DNA of 64,000 nucleotides from Rhodobacter sp. NTK016B (GTDB lineage: Bacteria > Pseudomonadota > Alphaproteobacteria > Rhodobacterales > Rhodobacteraceae), in assembly GCF_017303295.1 (NCBI RefSeq), contig NZ_JAFKOK010000005.1, forward strand, positions 124,001 through 188,000, written 5' to 3'. Shown piece after piece: positions 7,868 to 16,001 of the stretch. The notes under the pieces are model-generated. The model ran no database searches. It was not told the origin of the DNA and saw only the letters and a list, made by a program, of their open reading frames with translations. The translations under genes were made by a program, and so were the position numbers. The stretch's first letter is position 1, and each line of letters begins with the position of its first letter.

Positions 7868-8925
7868 GCGCTGGCCTCGCTCCCGGTGACGGACTCGGCG
7901 GCCGAGCCCAGCCAGCGCAGATGCACGCCGCGTGCCCGGTCGACATGCGTGTTGAGCGCTTCGAAATGCCGGGTCTCGAACCGGCTTTTCTTGCCCATCT
8001 CACCGGCGATCGAGTCGACGACGGAGATGTCGAACAGATCCTTGTGCTGGATTTCCAGACAGGGAATGTAAGGCGCGCCCTCGGTCAGGACCGGCTCTTC
8101 GCGATGGGCCATCCACGGGAACATTTCCAGGAAGATGCGGTAGCTGGCGTAGTCATAAGACGAATCCACGCCGTGCCAGACACCATTCAGCTTCACCGCG
8201 GCGAAGTAGTGGCGAACGGTCGGGCGCTGCAGCGCCAGCCAGCTCGATGGCATCAGCTTGCCCAGAACCGAGGTCGGCATCGGCACTTCGACGAAGCCCG
8301 CTTCCAGACCGGCGGCGCGCATCAGGGCAACCTGAAGGTTGGTTTTGGTCGTGCACATGCCAACGCCACGCTTCAGCGTGTCCGAGGCGCGTTCCTGCCA
8401 CGCGCCGAAGCGATAGGGGAAACCGTGCACGAATTTCAGGATCGCCTCGGCGGTGCTGACGGGCGACGCGCGGCGCAGGCGCGCGGCCTGACGGCGGATT
8501 TCCGGGTGGTCGACGTCGCAAAGCGAATCGGCCTCGGGCAGTTCAGGGGCCGGAGTCGCGGCGGCTTCGGCCAGCGAGGCGGCCATCAGAGCCTTGGTCA
8601 GACCACGACGCAGATCCATCGGCAGGGTCGTGGTATCCACCACCCAAACCCGCGCAGGACGGTCCAGCGCCTGCAGCGCGCAATCCGCCTCACCGAAATG
8701 GTTGCCGGGTCCGAACCAATCCGTGGTGCCCGCAAGGCGGCCATCCAGCACCACATGAAGTGGCGAGTTCGTGTCCGTGGGCAAGATGTCGCCCGCTTCA
8801 AGATAATCGATCGTCCCGAAGCTGAACAGTTCCGCCTCTCGCCCGGGCAGGAACAGCCCGAGGGTAGAGTCTGAAAACATATTCAGCAATTCGGAGTTGT
8901 ATTTGTCGAAAGCAGCTACCTGCAT
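7864..8925 (-). CDS. cNMP-binding-like domain fused to transglutaminase-like domain
   Basis: 353 residues, soluble. The N-terminal 110 or so residues look like a cyclic-nucleotide-binding fold: LFLPGREAELFSF, HVVLDGRLAG, GNHFGEADCALQALDRPARV, the last matching the phosphate-binding cassette FGE...R-A. Residues about 135-300 look like a transglutaminase/cysteine-protease fold with the three expected catalytic positions: Cys191 in GVGMCTTKTNL, His239 in VRHYFAAVK and Asp254 in HGVDSSYD. The fusion suggests a peptidase, amidase or crosslinking activity gated by a nucleotide or similar ligand (inference). ATG 8925 is used rather than TTG 8937, with a weak GGGGG ribosome site. It is first in a two-gene operon with the CoaBC-like gene. 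Confidence 0.78.
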   Translation of the reverse strand: MQVAAFDKYNSELLNMFSDSTLGLFLPGREAELFSFGTIDYLEAGDILPTDTNSPLHVVLDGRLAGTTDWFGPGNHFGEADCALQALDRPARVWVVDTTTLPMDLRRGLTKALMAASLAEAAATPAPELPEADSLCDVDHPEIRRQAARLRRASPVSTAEAILKFVHGFPYRFGAWQERASDTLKRGVGMCTTKTNLQVALMRAAGLEAGFVEVPMPTSVLGKLMPSSWLALQRPTVRHYFAAVKLNGVWHGVDSSYDYASYRIFLEMFPWMAHREEPVLTEGAPYIPCLEIQHKDLFDISVVDSIAGEMGKKSRFETRHFEALNTHVDRARGVHLRWLGSAAESVTGSEASA

Positions 8926-9045
8926 GTGAACCCCCAATAGTCTCGACGTTTTTTGCTATTCGCCCCGCCCCCATCCAAAACTGGCAACCTGAATGGGTGC
9001 GATCACAACGCTAGGTTAACGCCTGAATGCACGCACAAGAAGAAG

Positions 9046-9098
9046 AATGTTGCATTTATGGAAACAAACTTCTGAAATGACTCACAGAATGCAACATG
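9046..9098. promoter_or_regulatory. paired AATG-n3-CAT sites, candidate operator
   Basis: AATGTTGCATT (9046-9056) and AATGCAACATG (9088-9098). The 10-mers ATGTTGCATT and AATGCAACAT are perfect reverse complements, and each box is itself close to palindromic. Their centres are 42 bp apart, about four helical turns, so bound dimers would lie on the same DNA face. Confidence 0.5.
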
Positions 9099-9196
9099 CT
9101 GCGGCGCAGAAAGCTGCCTGATCATCGCGCCGACAGCGAGGTCATCTGAAATTTTCGTCAGAGAATGGCTTTCTGTAGTTGAAATGCCCCGCTCTT

Positions 9197-9212
9197 CTGT
9201 CAATCCTGACAG
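9197..9212. promoter_or_regulatory. CTGTCA-N4-TGACAG palindrome
   Basis: Perfect 6-bp inverted repeat with a 4-base spacer (ATCC), 72 bases before the first transporter start codon. Size and position fit a dimeric repressor or activator site for the ABC operon; the regulator is unknown. Confidence 0.4.
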
Positions 9213-9283
9213 GACGCGCCGAAGGAGGCCGGCACCGGCGATCAACGTCGGGTCGGAAAGGCGCGGGTCTGGGAGGACCGTCC

Positions 9284-10159
9284 ATGGATGTGTTGCAACT
9301 GCTGTTGAGCGGGCTCGCCAACGGCTGTGTCTACGGCCTCGTGGCCTTGGGATTCGTGCTGATCTACAAGGCAACCGAAGCCGTCAATTTCGCGCAGGGC
9401 GATTTCATGATGCTCGGCGCGTTCGTCATGGTGGGGCTGGTGAACCCCCATTTCATGGGATTGAATTTCTGGCTGGCGGTACCGATCGCGCTGCTGATCA
9501 TGGGGGCGCTGGGCTATCTGCTGGATCTTGCCGTGCTGCGGTTCATGTTCGGACAGAGCCAGACGGCGGTGGTGATCCTGACGATCTCGCTGGGTTTCGT
9601 GATCCGCTTCATTGCTGGCGTGATCTGGGGCCATGAGCCGCAAAGCCTGCATTCCCCGCTGGCACTGGGCGACGTTCGGTTCGGCGGCGTAGTCTTGTCG
9701 CTGGCCGATATCGCGGTGATCGTCGTCACGCTGCTGATGACCCTGGCGCTGTGGCAGTTCTTTCAGCGCACCAAGCTGGGTCTGGCGATGCAGGCCGCGT
9801 CGCAAAACCAGATGGCCGCCTATTACATGGGTATCCCCGTGAAGCGGGTTCAGGGCGCCGTCTGGGCGCTGGCCGGGATCGTCGCCTGCGTGGCGGGGAT
9901 TCTCTACGCTTCGAAAGGGGCGATCGACATTTCGTCCGGGTTCATCGGTATCAAGGCCTTCGCTGCAGCGGTGATCGGCGGCTTCGGAAGCCTGCCGGGC
10001 GCGTTGATGGGCGGTATCATCGTCGGCGTGATCGAACCCTTTGCCGCGCGCTATCTGCCCACCGGCTATTCGCAGATCGCCCCCTACGCGATTCTCATCT
10101 TCGTGCTGGTGTTCCGGCCGCACGGGCTGTTCGCGCAAGTCCGCGTCAAGAAGGTCTGA
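9284..10159 (+). CDS. LivH-type ABC transporter permease
   Basis: 291-residue inner-membrane permease of the hydrophobic amino acid uptake (HAAT) family. It begins with the typical LivH N-terminus (MDVLQLLLSGLANGCVYGLV), followed by about eight hydrophobic segments, the GLAMQAASQNQMAAYYMGI cytoplasmic loop that contacts the ATPases, and the KAFAAAVIGGFGSLPGAL motif near the C-terminus. A GGGAGG ribosome site precedes the ATG. It opens an operon of six genes (permeases, two ATPases, acyl-CoA ligase, binding protein). HAAT systems import branched-chain amino acids, amides or aromatic and dicarboxylic acids; the ligase downstream argues for an organic acid here. Confidence 0.9.
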   Translation: MDVLQLLLSGLANGCVYGLVALGFVLIYKATEAVNFAQGDFMMLGAFVMVGLVNPHFMGLNFWLAVPIALLIMGALGYLLDLAVLRFMFGQSQTAVVILTISLGFVIRFIAGVIWGHEPQSLHSPLALGDVRFGGVVLSLADIAVIVVTLLMTLALWQFFQRTKLGLAMQAASQNQMAAYYMGIPVKRVQGAVWALAGIVACVAGILYASKGAIDISSGFIGIKAFAAAVIGGFGSLPGALMGGIIVGVIEPFAARYLPTGYSQIAPYAILIFVLVFRPHGLFAQVRVKKV

Positions 10160-10163
10160 GTCC

Positions 10164-11243
10164 ATGCGTTTTCATTTCAAGACATCGTACGATCAGGACA
10201 TCCGGCTGTTCCCCGACTGGTGGAACTTCTCGCTCTACCTTGCGCTGTTGCTTCTGATGCTGGTGCTGCCGTGGCTGATCGACGGCTTTTATCTGGGCGA
10301 AGTCACCAACGTACTGATCTGGGCGGTCGCCGGTCTGGGGCTGATGCTGCTGACCGGGCAGACCGGGCAGGTGAGCCTCGGACATTCGGCCTTCATGGCG
10401 CTGGGCTGTTATTCCTGCGTGAACTTCATGGAGCTGGGGCTGCCCTTTCTTGCGGCCTTCCTGCTGGCGGGCGTGGTGACCGGGATCATCGGCGCGATCA
10501 TCGCGATTCCGGCACTCAAGCTGCACGGCGTGTATCTGGCGATCTTCACGCTGGCGCTGGCAATTCTGGCCGACGACCTGATCGTCATCCTCGAGCCCTG
10601 GACGGGCGGCGTGAACGGCTATTTCGCCCCGGTGATCGAGATCTTCGGCATCGAGATCAACCGCTGGGCCGCGCCCGAGACGTGGTATTACCTCGCGCTG
10701 GGCACATCGGTCTTCGTCGCGCTGCTGTATCGCAACCTGCTGCGCTCGCCCCTTGGCCGCGCTTTCGCCGCCGTTCGGGATTCCGAGATTTCCGCGCAGG
10801 CGATGGGCGTGGACGTGGCGCGCACCAAGACGATGGCTTTCGGGCTGTCCTGTGCCTTTGCGGGCCTTGGCGGGGCGCTGATGGGCCTGTTCGCGGGGGC
10901 CTTCAACAACGAGACCTTCAACTTCCTCATCGCGATCCAGCTTCTGATGATGATCATCATCGGCGGTCTGGGCTTTATCCACGGCGCGTTTCTGGGCGCC
11001 ATCGTCATCGCCTTCCTGCCGCAATTCCTGTCGATCCTGACCGACAATCTGGGCTCGGCCTCGATCCCCGGTCTGGAAACCGGCGTGTTCGGCATGATCC
11101 TGATCGCCTTCATCTTGTTCGAGCCGATGGGCCTGTACGGACGCTGGCTGAAGATGCGCACATGGCTTGAGCTGTTCCCCTTCGCCCGCCGCGACATGTT
11201 CCGTCGCCAGAAAACCTATCTGAAGACGGAGCGCCTGAGATGA
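10164..11243 (+). CDS. LivM-type ABC transporter permease
   Basis: 359-residue second permease of the HAAT importer, starting 4 bases after the first. About nine hydrophobic segments are visible. Family motifs are GQTGQVSLGHSAFMALGCY in the first third, GRAFAAVRDSEISAQAMGVD (the EAA-like loop that docks the ATPase) near residue 205, and FLIAIQLLMMIIIGGLGFIH further on. The C-terminal tail is charged (RRDMFRRQKTYLKTERLR). Its stop codon overlaps the next ATG (ATGA), so expression with the ATPase is probably coupled. Confidence 0.9.
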   Translation: MRFHFKTSYDQDIRLFPDWWNFSLYLALLLLMLVLPWLIDGFYLGEVTNVLIWAVAGLGLMLLTGQTGQVSLGHSAFMALGCYSCVNFMELGLPFLAAFLLAGVVTGIIGAIIAIPALKLHGVYLAIFTLALAILADDLIVILEPWTGGVNGYFAPVIEIFGIEINRWAAPETWYYLALGTSVFVALLYRNLLRSPLGRAFAAVRDSEISAQAMGVDVARTKTMAFGLSCAFAGLGGALMGLFAGAFNNETFNFLIAIQLLMMIIIGGLGFIHGAFLGAIVIAFLPQFLSILTDNLGSASIPGLETGVFGMILIAFILFEPMGLYGRWLKMRTWLELFPFARRDMFRRQKTYLKTERLR

Positions 11244-12040
11244 GCCTGCTTGAACTCGACGGCGTCACGCTGAAATTCGGCGGCGTCACGGCGGTGAACA
11301 ACCTGTCGATGTCGGTCAACGAAGGCGAGGTCTTCGCGCTGGTCGGCCCGAACGGAGCGGGGAAATCCACCGTTTTCAACATGATCTCGCGGTTCTACCG
11401 GCCGGTTCGCGGCTCGATCCGGTTCGATGGCGGTGATCTGCTGACACACCGCGCGCATGAGATCGCCAATCTGGGCATCGCGCGCACCTTCCAGAATATC
11501 GAGCTGTTCGAGCGTGCCACGGTGCTGGAGAACCTGCTGGTCGGACGGCATCGGCACCGGCGCTCGACCCTGCCCGAGCAATTGTTCTTCACCGGCCGCG
11601 TGCGCGCGGAAGAGCGCGCGCACAGGCTTGCGGTCGAGGAGGTGATCGATTTCCTCGATCTTCAGGTCTACCGCGACAAGATGATCGCCGGGCTGCCTTA
11701 CGGCGTGCGCAAGGTGGTGGAACTGGCGCGCGCGCTGGCGACGAAACCGCGCCTGTTGCTGCTGGACGAACCGGCCTCGGGGCTCAGCGTCGAGGAAACG
11801 CAGGACATGCGCTGGTGGATCGACGACATCCGGCGGCAGATGGGCATCACGGTGCTGATGGTCGAGCATGACATGGGCCTTGTGTCCAAGGTCTGCGATC
11901 GGGTGCTGGCGCTGGCCGATGGCGCGAAACTGGCCGAGGGCACGCCCGCCGAGGTTCAGTCGCATCCGGCGGTGATCGAGGCCTATCTGGGCACCTCGGC
12001 GGTGTCGAAGACCGCGAATGCACAGGGAGAGCGGATATGA
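11240..12040 (+). CDS. LivG-type ABC transporter ATP-binding protein
   Basis: 266-residue cytoplasmic ATPase. Walker A is GPNGAGKST (about residue 36), the Q-loop is in IARTFQNIELF, the family's unusual signature reads GLPYGVRKVVELARAL (LivG proteins have YG-x-R/Q instead of LSGGQ), Walker B is LLLLDEPASGL and the switch His is in MVEHDMGLV. The extended C-terminus (LAEGTPAEVQSHPAVIEAYLG) is also typical. It works with the second ATPase, encoded next with a 4-base ATGA overlap, to drive the permease pair. Confidence 0.92.
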   Translation: MSLLELDGVTLKFGGVTAVNNLSMSVNEGEVFALVGPNGAGKSTVFNMISRFYRPVRGSIRFDGGDLLTHRAHEIANLGIARTFQNIELFERATVLENLLVGRHRHRRSTLPEQLFFTGRVRAEERAHRLAVEEVIDFLDLQVYRDKMIAGLPYGVRKVVELARALATKPRLLLLDEPASGLSVEETQDMRWWIDDIRRQMGITVLMVEHDMGLVSKVCDRVLALADGAKLAEGTPAEVQSHPAVIEAYLGTSAVSKTANAQGERI

Positions 12041-12807
12041 GCGCACTTCTTGAGGTCAACAATCTGGAAACCTTCTATGGCCCGATCATGGCCATTCGCG
12101 GCGTCAGCCTCGAGGTTCGCAAGGGGCAGGTCGTCACCGTGCTGGGCGCGAACGGCGCAGGGAAGACGACGCTTCTAAAGACCATTTCGGGGATCATGGA
12201 CCCGGAAAAGGGCCAGATCCTGTTCGAAGGCGAACAGATACAGGGCCGCGAGCCGCATCAGGTGGTGCGGCGCGGTATCGTGCAGGTTCCCGAAGGGCGC
12301 GAAGTCTTTCCGCTGCTCACGGTCGAGGAAAATCTCAGCCTCGGGGCCTATACCCGGTCGGACCGCGCCGAGATCGCGCGCGACCGGGATCTGGTCTTCA
12401 GCTATTTCCCGATCCTTGCCGAGCGGCGCGAGCAGGAAGCGGGCACGCTGTCGGGCGGTCAGCAACAGATGCTGGCGATCGGGCGTGGGCTGATGCTGCG
12501 GCCCAAGATCATGCTGCTGGACGAGCCGTCGCTGGGCCTGTCGCCGCTTCTGACGCAGGAAATTTTCGACATCCTGCGGCGTCTGAACAAGGATGAAGGC
12601 GTCACCATGATGCTGGTCGAACAGAATGCCGCCGTGGCGCTGGATCTGGCCGATCAGGGCTACGTGATGGAACTGGGCCGCATCGTCATGGCCGACACCG
12701 CCGAAAAGCTGGCCGCATCCGAGGACATTCAGAGCTTCTATCTGGGCCACGCGAACGAGGGCGCGCGGGGCGAGCGGCGTTGGAAGAAAAGGAAGACGTG
12801 GCGATGA
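12037..12807 (+). CDS. LivF-type ABC transporter ATP-binding protein
   Basis: 256-residue ATPase. It has Walker A GANGAGKTT, the LivF-specific RGIVQVPEGREVFPLLTVEENL, the signature TLSGGQQQMLAIGRGLM, Walker B IMLLDEPSLGL and the switch region MLVEQNAAVAL. The C-terminal tail past about residue 235 (HANEGARGERRWKKRKTWR) is unusually basic and longer than in many LivF proteins; it overlaps the beginning of the ligase gene. It pairs with the upstream LivG-type ATPase. Confidence 0.92.
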   Translation: MSALLEVNNLETFYGPIMAIRGVSLEVRKGQVVTVLGANGAGKTTLLKTISGIMDPEKGQILFEGEQIQGREPHQVVRRGIVQVPEGREVFPLLTVEENLSLGAYTRSDRAEIARDRDLVFSYFPILAERREQEAGTLSGGQQQMLAIGRGLMLRPKIMLLDEPSLGLSPLLTQEIFDILRRLNKDEGVTMMLVEQNAAVALDLADQGYVMELGRIVMADTAEKLAASEDIQSFYLGHANEGARGERRWKKRKTWR

Positions 12808-14666
12808 GCGGAGAGAAGATTCTCAAAGGCGTTCGTGTCAATGCCGAGCCCGGCCAGCGCCCGATCCGCATCGACGGCCATGTCACGGTGCCCGCGCTGC
12901 TGCGCGCGCGCTGTCAGGAAAACGGCATGGCCACCGCGCATCGCGAAAAGGATCTGGGCATCTGGCAGACCTATAGCTGGAACGACTATCTGACCAGCGC
13001 GCGGTTGATCGGCATGGGCCTGCGGGCGCTGGGCCTGCAGCGGGGCGACGCGATTTCCATCCTGTCCGAGGACAACAAGGAATGGATGTATATCGACATG
13101 GCCGCGCAATGCATGGGCGCGATCTCGTCGGGGGTCTATACCACCGACAGCGCCCAGCAGCTGGCCTATCTGGTCAATGACAGCGAAACCAAGTTCCTGT
13201 TCGTCGAGAATGACGAGCAGCTCGACAAGTTCCTCGAAGTCGCGGGCCAGATGCCGTCGCTCGAAAAGGTCATCATCCTTGACCCCGAGGGGCTGCACGA
13301 CTTCGCGCATGAGAAATGCCTGTTCCTCGACGATCTTTACGATCTGGGCCGCCGTCACGACGACGAGGCCATCTTCAACGCCGAGATCGACAAGGCGAAA
13401 CCCGATGATGTCTGCGTGCTGATCTATACCTCGGGCACAACCGGCCAGCCCAAGGGCGTTCAGCTGACGCAGGAAAACATCATGGCGGGGATGGAATGCT
13501 CGCTCTCGGGGCTGGGCTTCGAGAAACGCGCCGAGCAGCTGTGTTTCCTGCCGCTGTGCCATATCCTTGAGCGGATCGTGTCGCTGTATACGCCGCTGAT
13601 CGTGTCCTCGACGGTGAATTTCGCCGAAAGCCCGGAAACCGTGTTCGACAATCTGCGCGAGATTTCGCCGCATGGTTTCGTCGCCGTGCCGCGCGTGTGG
13701 GAAAAGATCTATTCGCGCGTTCTGGTCATGGCGCAGGAATCCACCGCTTTGGGCCGCTGGGCCTTCGGGCAAGCGATCAAGGCCGGGCGCGCGCGGGCCG
13801 ATTACCTTCTCGATGATAAGCCGGTGCCGTCGGGTGTCGCGCTGCGCTACAGGGTCTGGGATTTCCTGGTGCTGGCCAATCTGCGGCGGATGTTGGGCAT
13901 GGACCGGATCCAGCGCGGCCTGACCGGCGCCGCGCCGATCTCGCCCGACTTGCTGCGCTGGTATCACGCGATCGGCGTGCCGCTTTACGAAGGCTTCGGC
14001 ATGTCCGAGACGGCGGGCGTCGCCACCATCAACCTGCCCGAGGCGAATGCCACAGGCTCGGTCGGGCGCCCCAATCCCGGCGTTCAGGTGCGCCTCTCGG
14101 CTGAAGGCGAGATACAGCTCAAGGGGCTCAATATCTTCAAGGGCTATCTCAACAAGCCCGACAAGACCGCCGAGGCCTTTACCGAGGACGGCTGGCTGAG
14201 AACCGGCGATGTCGGGCGTATCGACAATCAGGGCTTCCTGACCATCACGGGCCGCATCAAGGACATCATCATCACCGCCGGCGGCAAGAATATCACGCCC
14301 GCCGAGATCGAGAGCCGGCTGAAATTCAGCCATTACATCAGCGATGCGGTGATCATCGGCGACCGGCGCAAATATCTGACCTGCCTGATCATGATCGATC
14401 AGGAGAATGTCGAGAAATACGCGCAGGACCACAAGGTTCCGTTCAGCGACTTCCGCTCGCTGTGCCGGGCCGAGCCGGTGCTCGATCTGATCCGCGCCGA
14501 GGTGGACGCGGTCAACAAGGAGTTCGCGCGCGTCGAGCAGATCAAGGATTTCCGCCTGATCGACGTGCTTCTGACGGCCGAGGATGAGGAGCTTACGGCC
14601 ACGATGAAGCTGAAACGCGCAACCGTCGAAACGCGCCACAAGGCGCTGATCGACGCGATGTATTGA
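12804..14666 (+). CDS. AMP-forming acyl-CoA synthetase/ligase
   Basis: 620-residue cytoplasmic enzyme of the ANL superfamily, which activates a carboxylic acid with ATP and joins it to CoA. The P-loop-like motif YTSGTTGQPKG is at about residue 214, GFGMSETAGVATINLP follows, then LRTGDVGRIDNQGFLTITGR (the hinge) and the late catalytic-lysine region (ATMKLKRATV). The length and style resemble long-chain FadD15-like ligases. It is embedded in the ABC importer operon between the LivF-type ATPase and the binding protein, starting on an ATGA overlap; alternative starts are GTG 12798 and TTG 12780. The linkage suggests imported acid is trapped as a CoA thioester. Substrate chain length cannot be told from sequence by eye. 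Confidence 0.9.
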   Translation: MSGEKILKGVRVNAEPGQRPIRIDGHVTVPALLRARCQENGMATAHREKDLGIWQTYSWNDYLTSARLIGMGLRALGLQRGDAISILSEDNKEWMYIDMAAQCMGAISSGVYTTDSAQQLAYLVNDSETKFLFVENDEQLDKFLEVAGQMPSLEKVIILDPEGLHDFAHEKCLFLDDLYDLGRRHDDEAIFNAEIDKAKPDDVCVLIYTSGTTGQPKGVQLTQENIMAGMECSLSGLGFEKRAEQLCFLPLCHILERIVSLYTPLIVSSTVNFAESPETVFDNLREISPHGFVAVPRVWEKIYSRVLVMAQESTALGRWAFGQAIKAGRARADYLLDDKPVPSGVALRYRVWDFLVLANLRRMLGMDRIQRGLTGAAPISPDLLRWYHAIGVPLYEGFGMSETAGVATINLPEANATGSVGRPNPGVQVRLSAEGEIQLKGLNIFKGYLNKPDKTAEAFTEDGWLRTGDVGRIDNQGFLTITGRIKDIIITAGGKNITPAEIESRLKFSHYISDAVIIGDRRKYLTCLIMIDQENVEKYAQDHKVPFSDFRSLCRAEPVLDLIRAEVDAVNKEFARVEQIKDFRLIDVLLTAEDEELTATMKLKRATVETRHKALIDAMY

Positions 14667-14710
14667 AACATCAAGACAGGGCCCTCGTGGCCCGAGAAGG
14701 GGAGGAAGAC

Positions 14711-15898
14711 ATGAAGACCAAGTTTATGATCGCCGCCGCCATCATGGCCGTGGCCGGCACAGCGGGCGCGCAGACGCGCGGCGTCACCGACAGCGAGATC
14801 CTGATCGGCGGCGCGCATGACCTGTCGGGCGTGTTCGCGGCGGTGTCGACCCCGGCGGTGAACGGCGCCAACCTGTTCTTCGAGCAGGTCAATGCGAATG
14901 GCGGCGTGCATGGCCGTCAGATCCGCTACATCACCGAGGATCACGGGTATCAGCTGCCGCGCGCGACGCAGGCCTATAACAAGCTGATCGAGCGCGACGG
15001 CGTCTTTGCGATGCTGCTCAATCTGGGCACGCCGCATAACCTTGCGCATTACCCGCTGATGGAGCGCCGCGGCGTTCCCAATATCAGCCCGCTGACCGCC
15101 GCGCGGGCGATCCTGCCCGAGCCGCCGGGCATGAACTTCGTCGCGTTCTCGAGCTATTACGATCAGGTGCAGGCGGGGATCGAGTATCTGAATGCCGAGA
15201 CCGGCGCGACCAATGTCTGCGCGATGTACCTGCCCACCGATTTCGGCGAAGAGATCGCGACGTCGTCGCGCGAAGCGGCCGAACGTCTGGGGCTGAACTT
15301 CGTCGATGAGACCACGCACCGCCCCGACGAGCAGGACTTCGTCGGCGCTGTCAGCCGTCTGCGCGATGCGGGCTGCCAGATCATCACGCAGGCTCTGGGC
15401 GTGCGGGCCGGGATCACGGTCGTCGGCACCGCCAAGCGGCTGGGTTGGGAAGACGCGATGTTCCTGACCACCTCGGCCGGGTTCCTCGAGCCGGTGGCGA
15501 TGGTGCCGGGCGGCGTGACGGACGGGCTTTATGCCTCGTCGGGCTGGCAGGATCTCTATGCCCGCGCGAACGAGGAGGCGCCCGCCGCCTTCATCGAAGC
15601 CTATCAGGCGCGCTACGACCAGCCCGCTTCGGGCTTCGCGATGCTGGGCTACACGGCGGCGCAGAACCTCGTGATGGCGCTGGAAGAGGCCGGGCCTGAC
15701 CTGACCACCGAGAACTTCGTGGCGGCGATGGAATCGCTCGATTTCGATGACGCGCTTCTGGGCACGCATGTCAGTTACGGCGCCGATCATCAGGGGTCGA
15801 ACGACATCTTCATCAGTCAGGTCGGCGACGGCGCATGGCACACCATCGCCCGGATCGACGGCGATACGATGGAAATGGTCGATATGACCGGCGAGTGA
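14711..15898 (+). CDS. periplasmic substrate-binding protein of the Liv-type importer
   Basis: 395 residues with a Sec signal peptide (MKTKFMIAAAIMAVAGTAG, cleavage near AGA-Q). The mature start (RGVTDSEILIGGAHDLSGVF) and YNKLIERDGVFAMLLNLGT are characteristic of type I (LivJ/LivK, Peripla_BP_6) binding proteins, which close on the ligand between two lobes. A good ribosome site (GGAGGA) precedes ATG 14711. It is the last gene of the operon and ends in a strong terminator. Its ligand is unknown; association with a CoA ligase argues against plain leucine, isoleucine or valine uptake. Confidence 0.9.
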   Translation: MKTKFMIAAAIMAVAGTAGAQTRGVTDSEILIGGAHDLSGVFAAVSTPAVNGANLFFEQVNANGGVHGRQIRYITEDHGYQLPRATQAYNKLIERDGVFAMLLNLGTPHNLAHYPLMERRGVPNISPLTAARAILPEPPGMNFVAFSSYYDQVQAGIEYLNAETGATNVCAMYLPTDFGEEIATSSREAAERLGLNFVDETTHRPDEQDFVGAVSRLRDAGCQIITQALGVRAGITVVGTAKRLGWEDAMFLTTSAGFLEPVAMVPGGVTDGLYASSGWQDLYARANEEAPAAFIEAYQARYDQPASGFAMLGYTAAQNLVMALEEAGPDLTTENFVAAMESLDFDDALLGTHVSYGADHQGSNDIFISQVGDGAWHTIARIDGDTMEMVDMTGE

Positions 15899-15924
15899 TC
15901 GCGACGCAGGCAATGCGCCATGCG

Positions 15925-15955
15925 AAAGGGGCCGCGAAAGCGGCCCCTTTTTCTT
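15925..15955 (+). terminator. intrinsic terminator of the ABC/ligase operon
   Basis: AAAGGGGCCGC (15925-15935) pairs with GCGGCCCCTTT (15940-15950) over a GAAA tetraloop and runs into TTTTTCTT. A GTG/GTGGTC simple repeat (about 15956-15977) follows before the gltB stop codon. Confidence 0.85.
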
Positions 15956-16001
15956 GTGTGGTGGTGGTCGTGGTGGTGGCGGGCCGAAGCCCGCCGCGCG
16001 A

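Larger units (their letters stand above)
8926..9283. other. 358-bp divergent control region
   Basis: No gene fits here. It separates the leftward transglutaminase-like operon from the rightward ABC transporter operon. It is less GC-rich than its surroundings and holds two palindromic elements listed separately (9046-9098 and 9197-9212). I could not assign a convincing -35/-10 pair on either strand. Confidence 0.6.

Noticed and set aside
12738-14639. A 633-codon minus-strand open frame opposite the acyl-CoA ligase
   Set aside because: Mirror composition of the ligase gene; no start context.
15956-15977. GTG/GTGGTC simple repeat as a CRISPR-like or coding element
   Set aside because: Only a short low-complexity run between a terminator and the gltB stop codon; no spacers.
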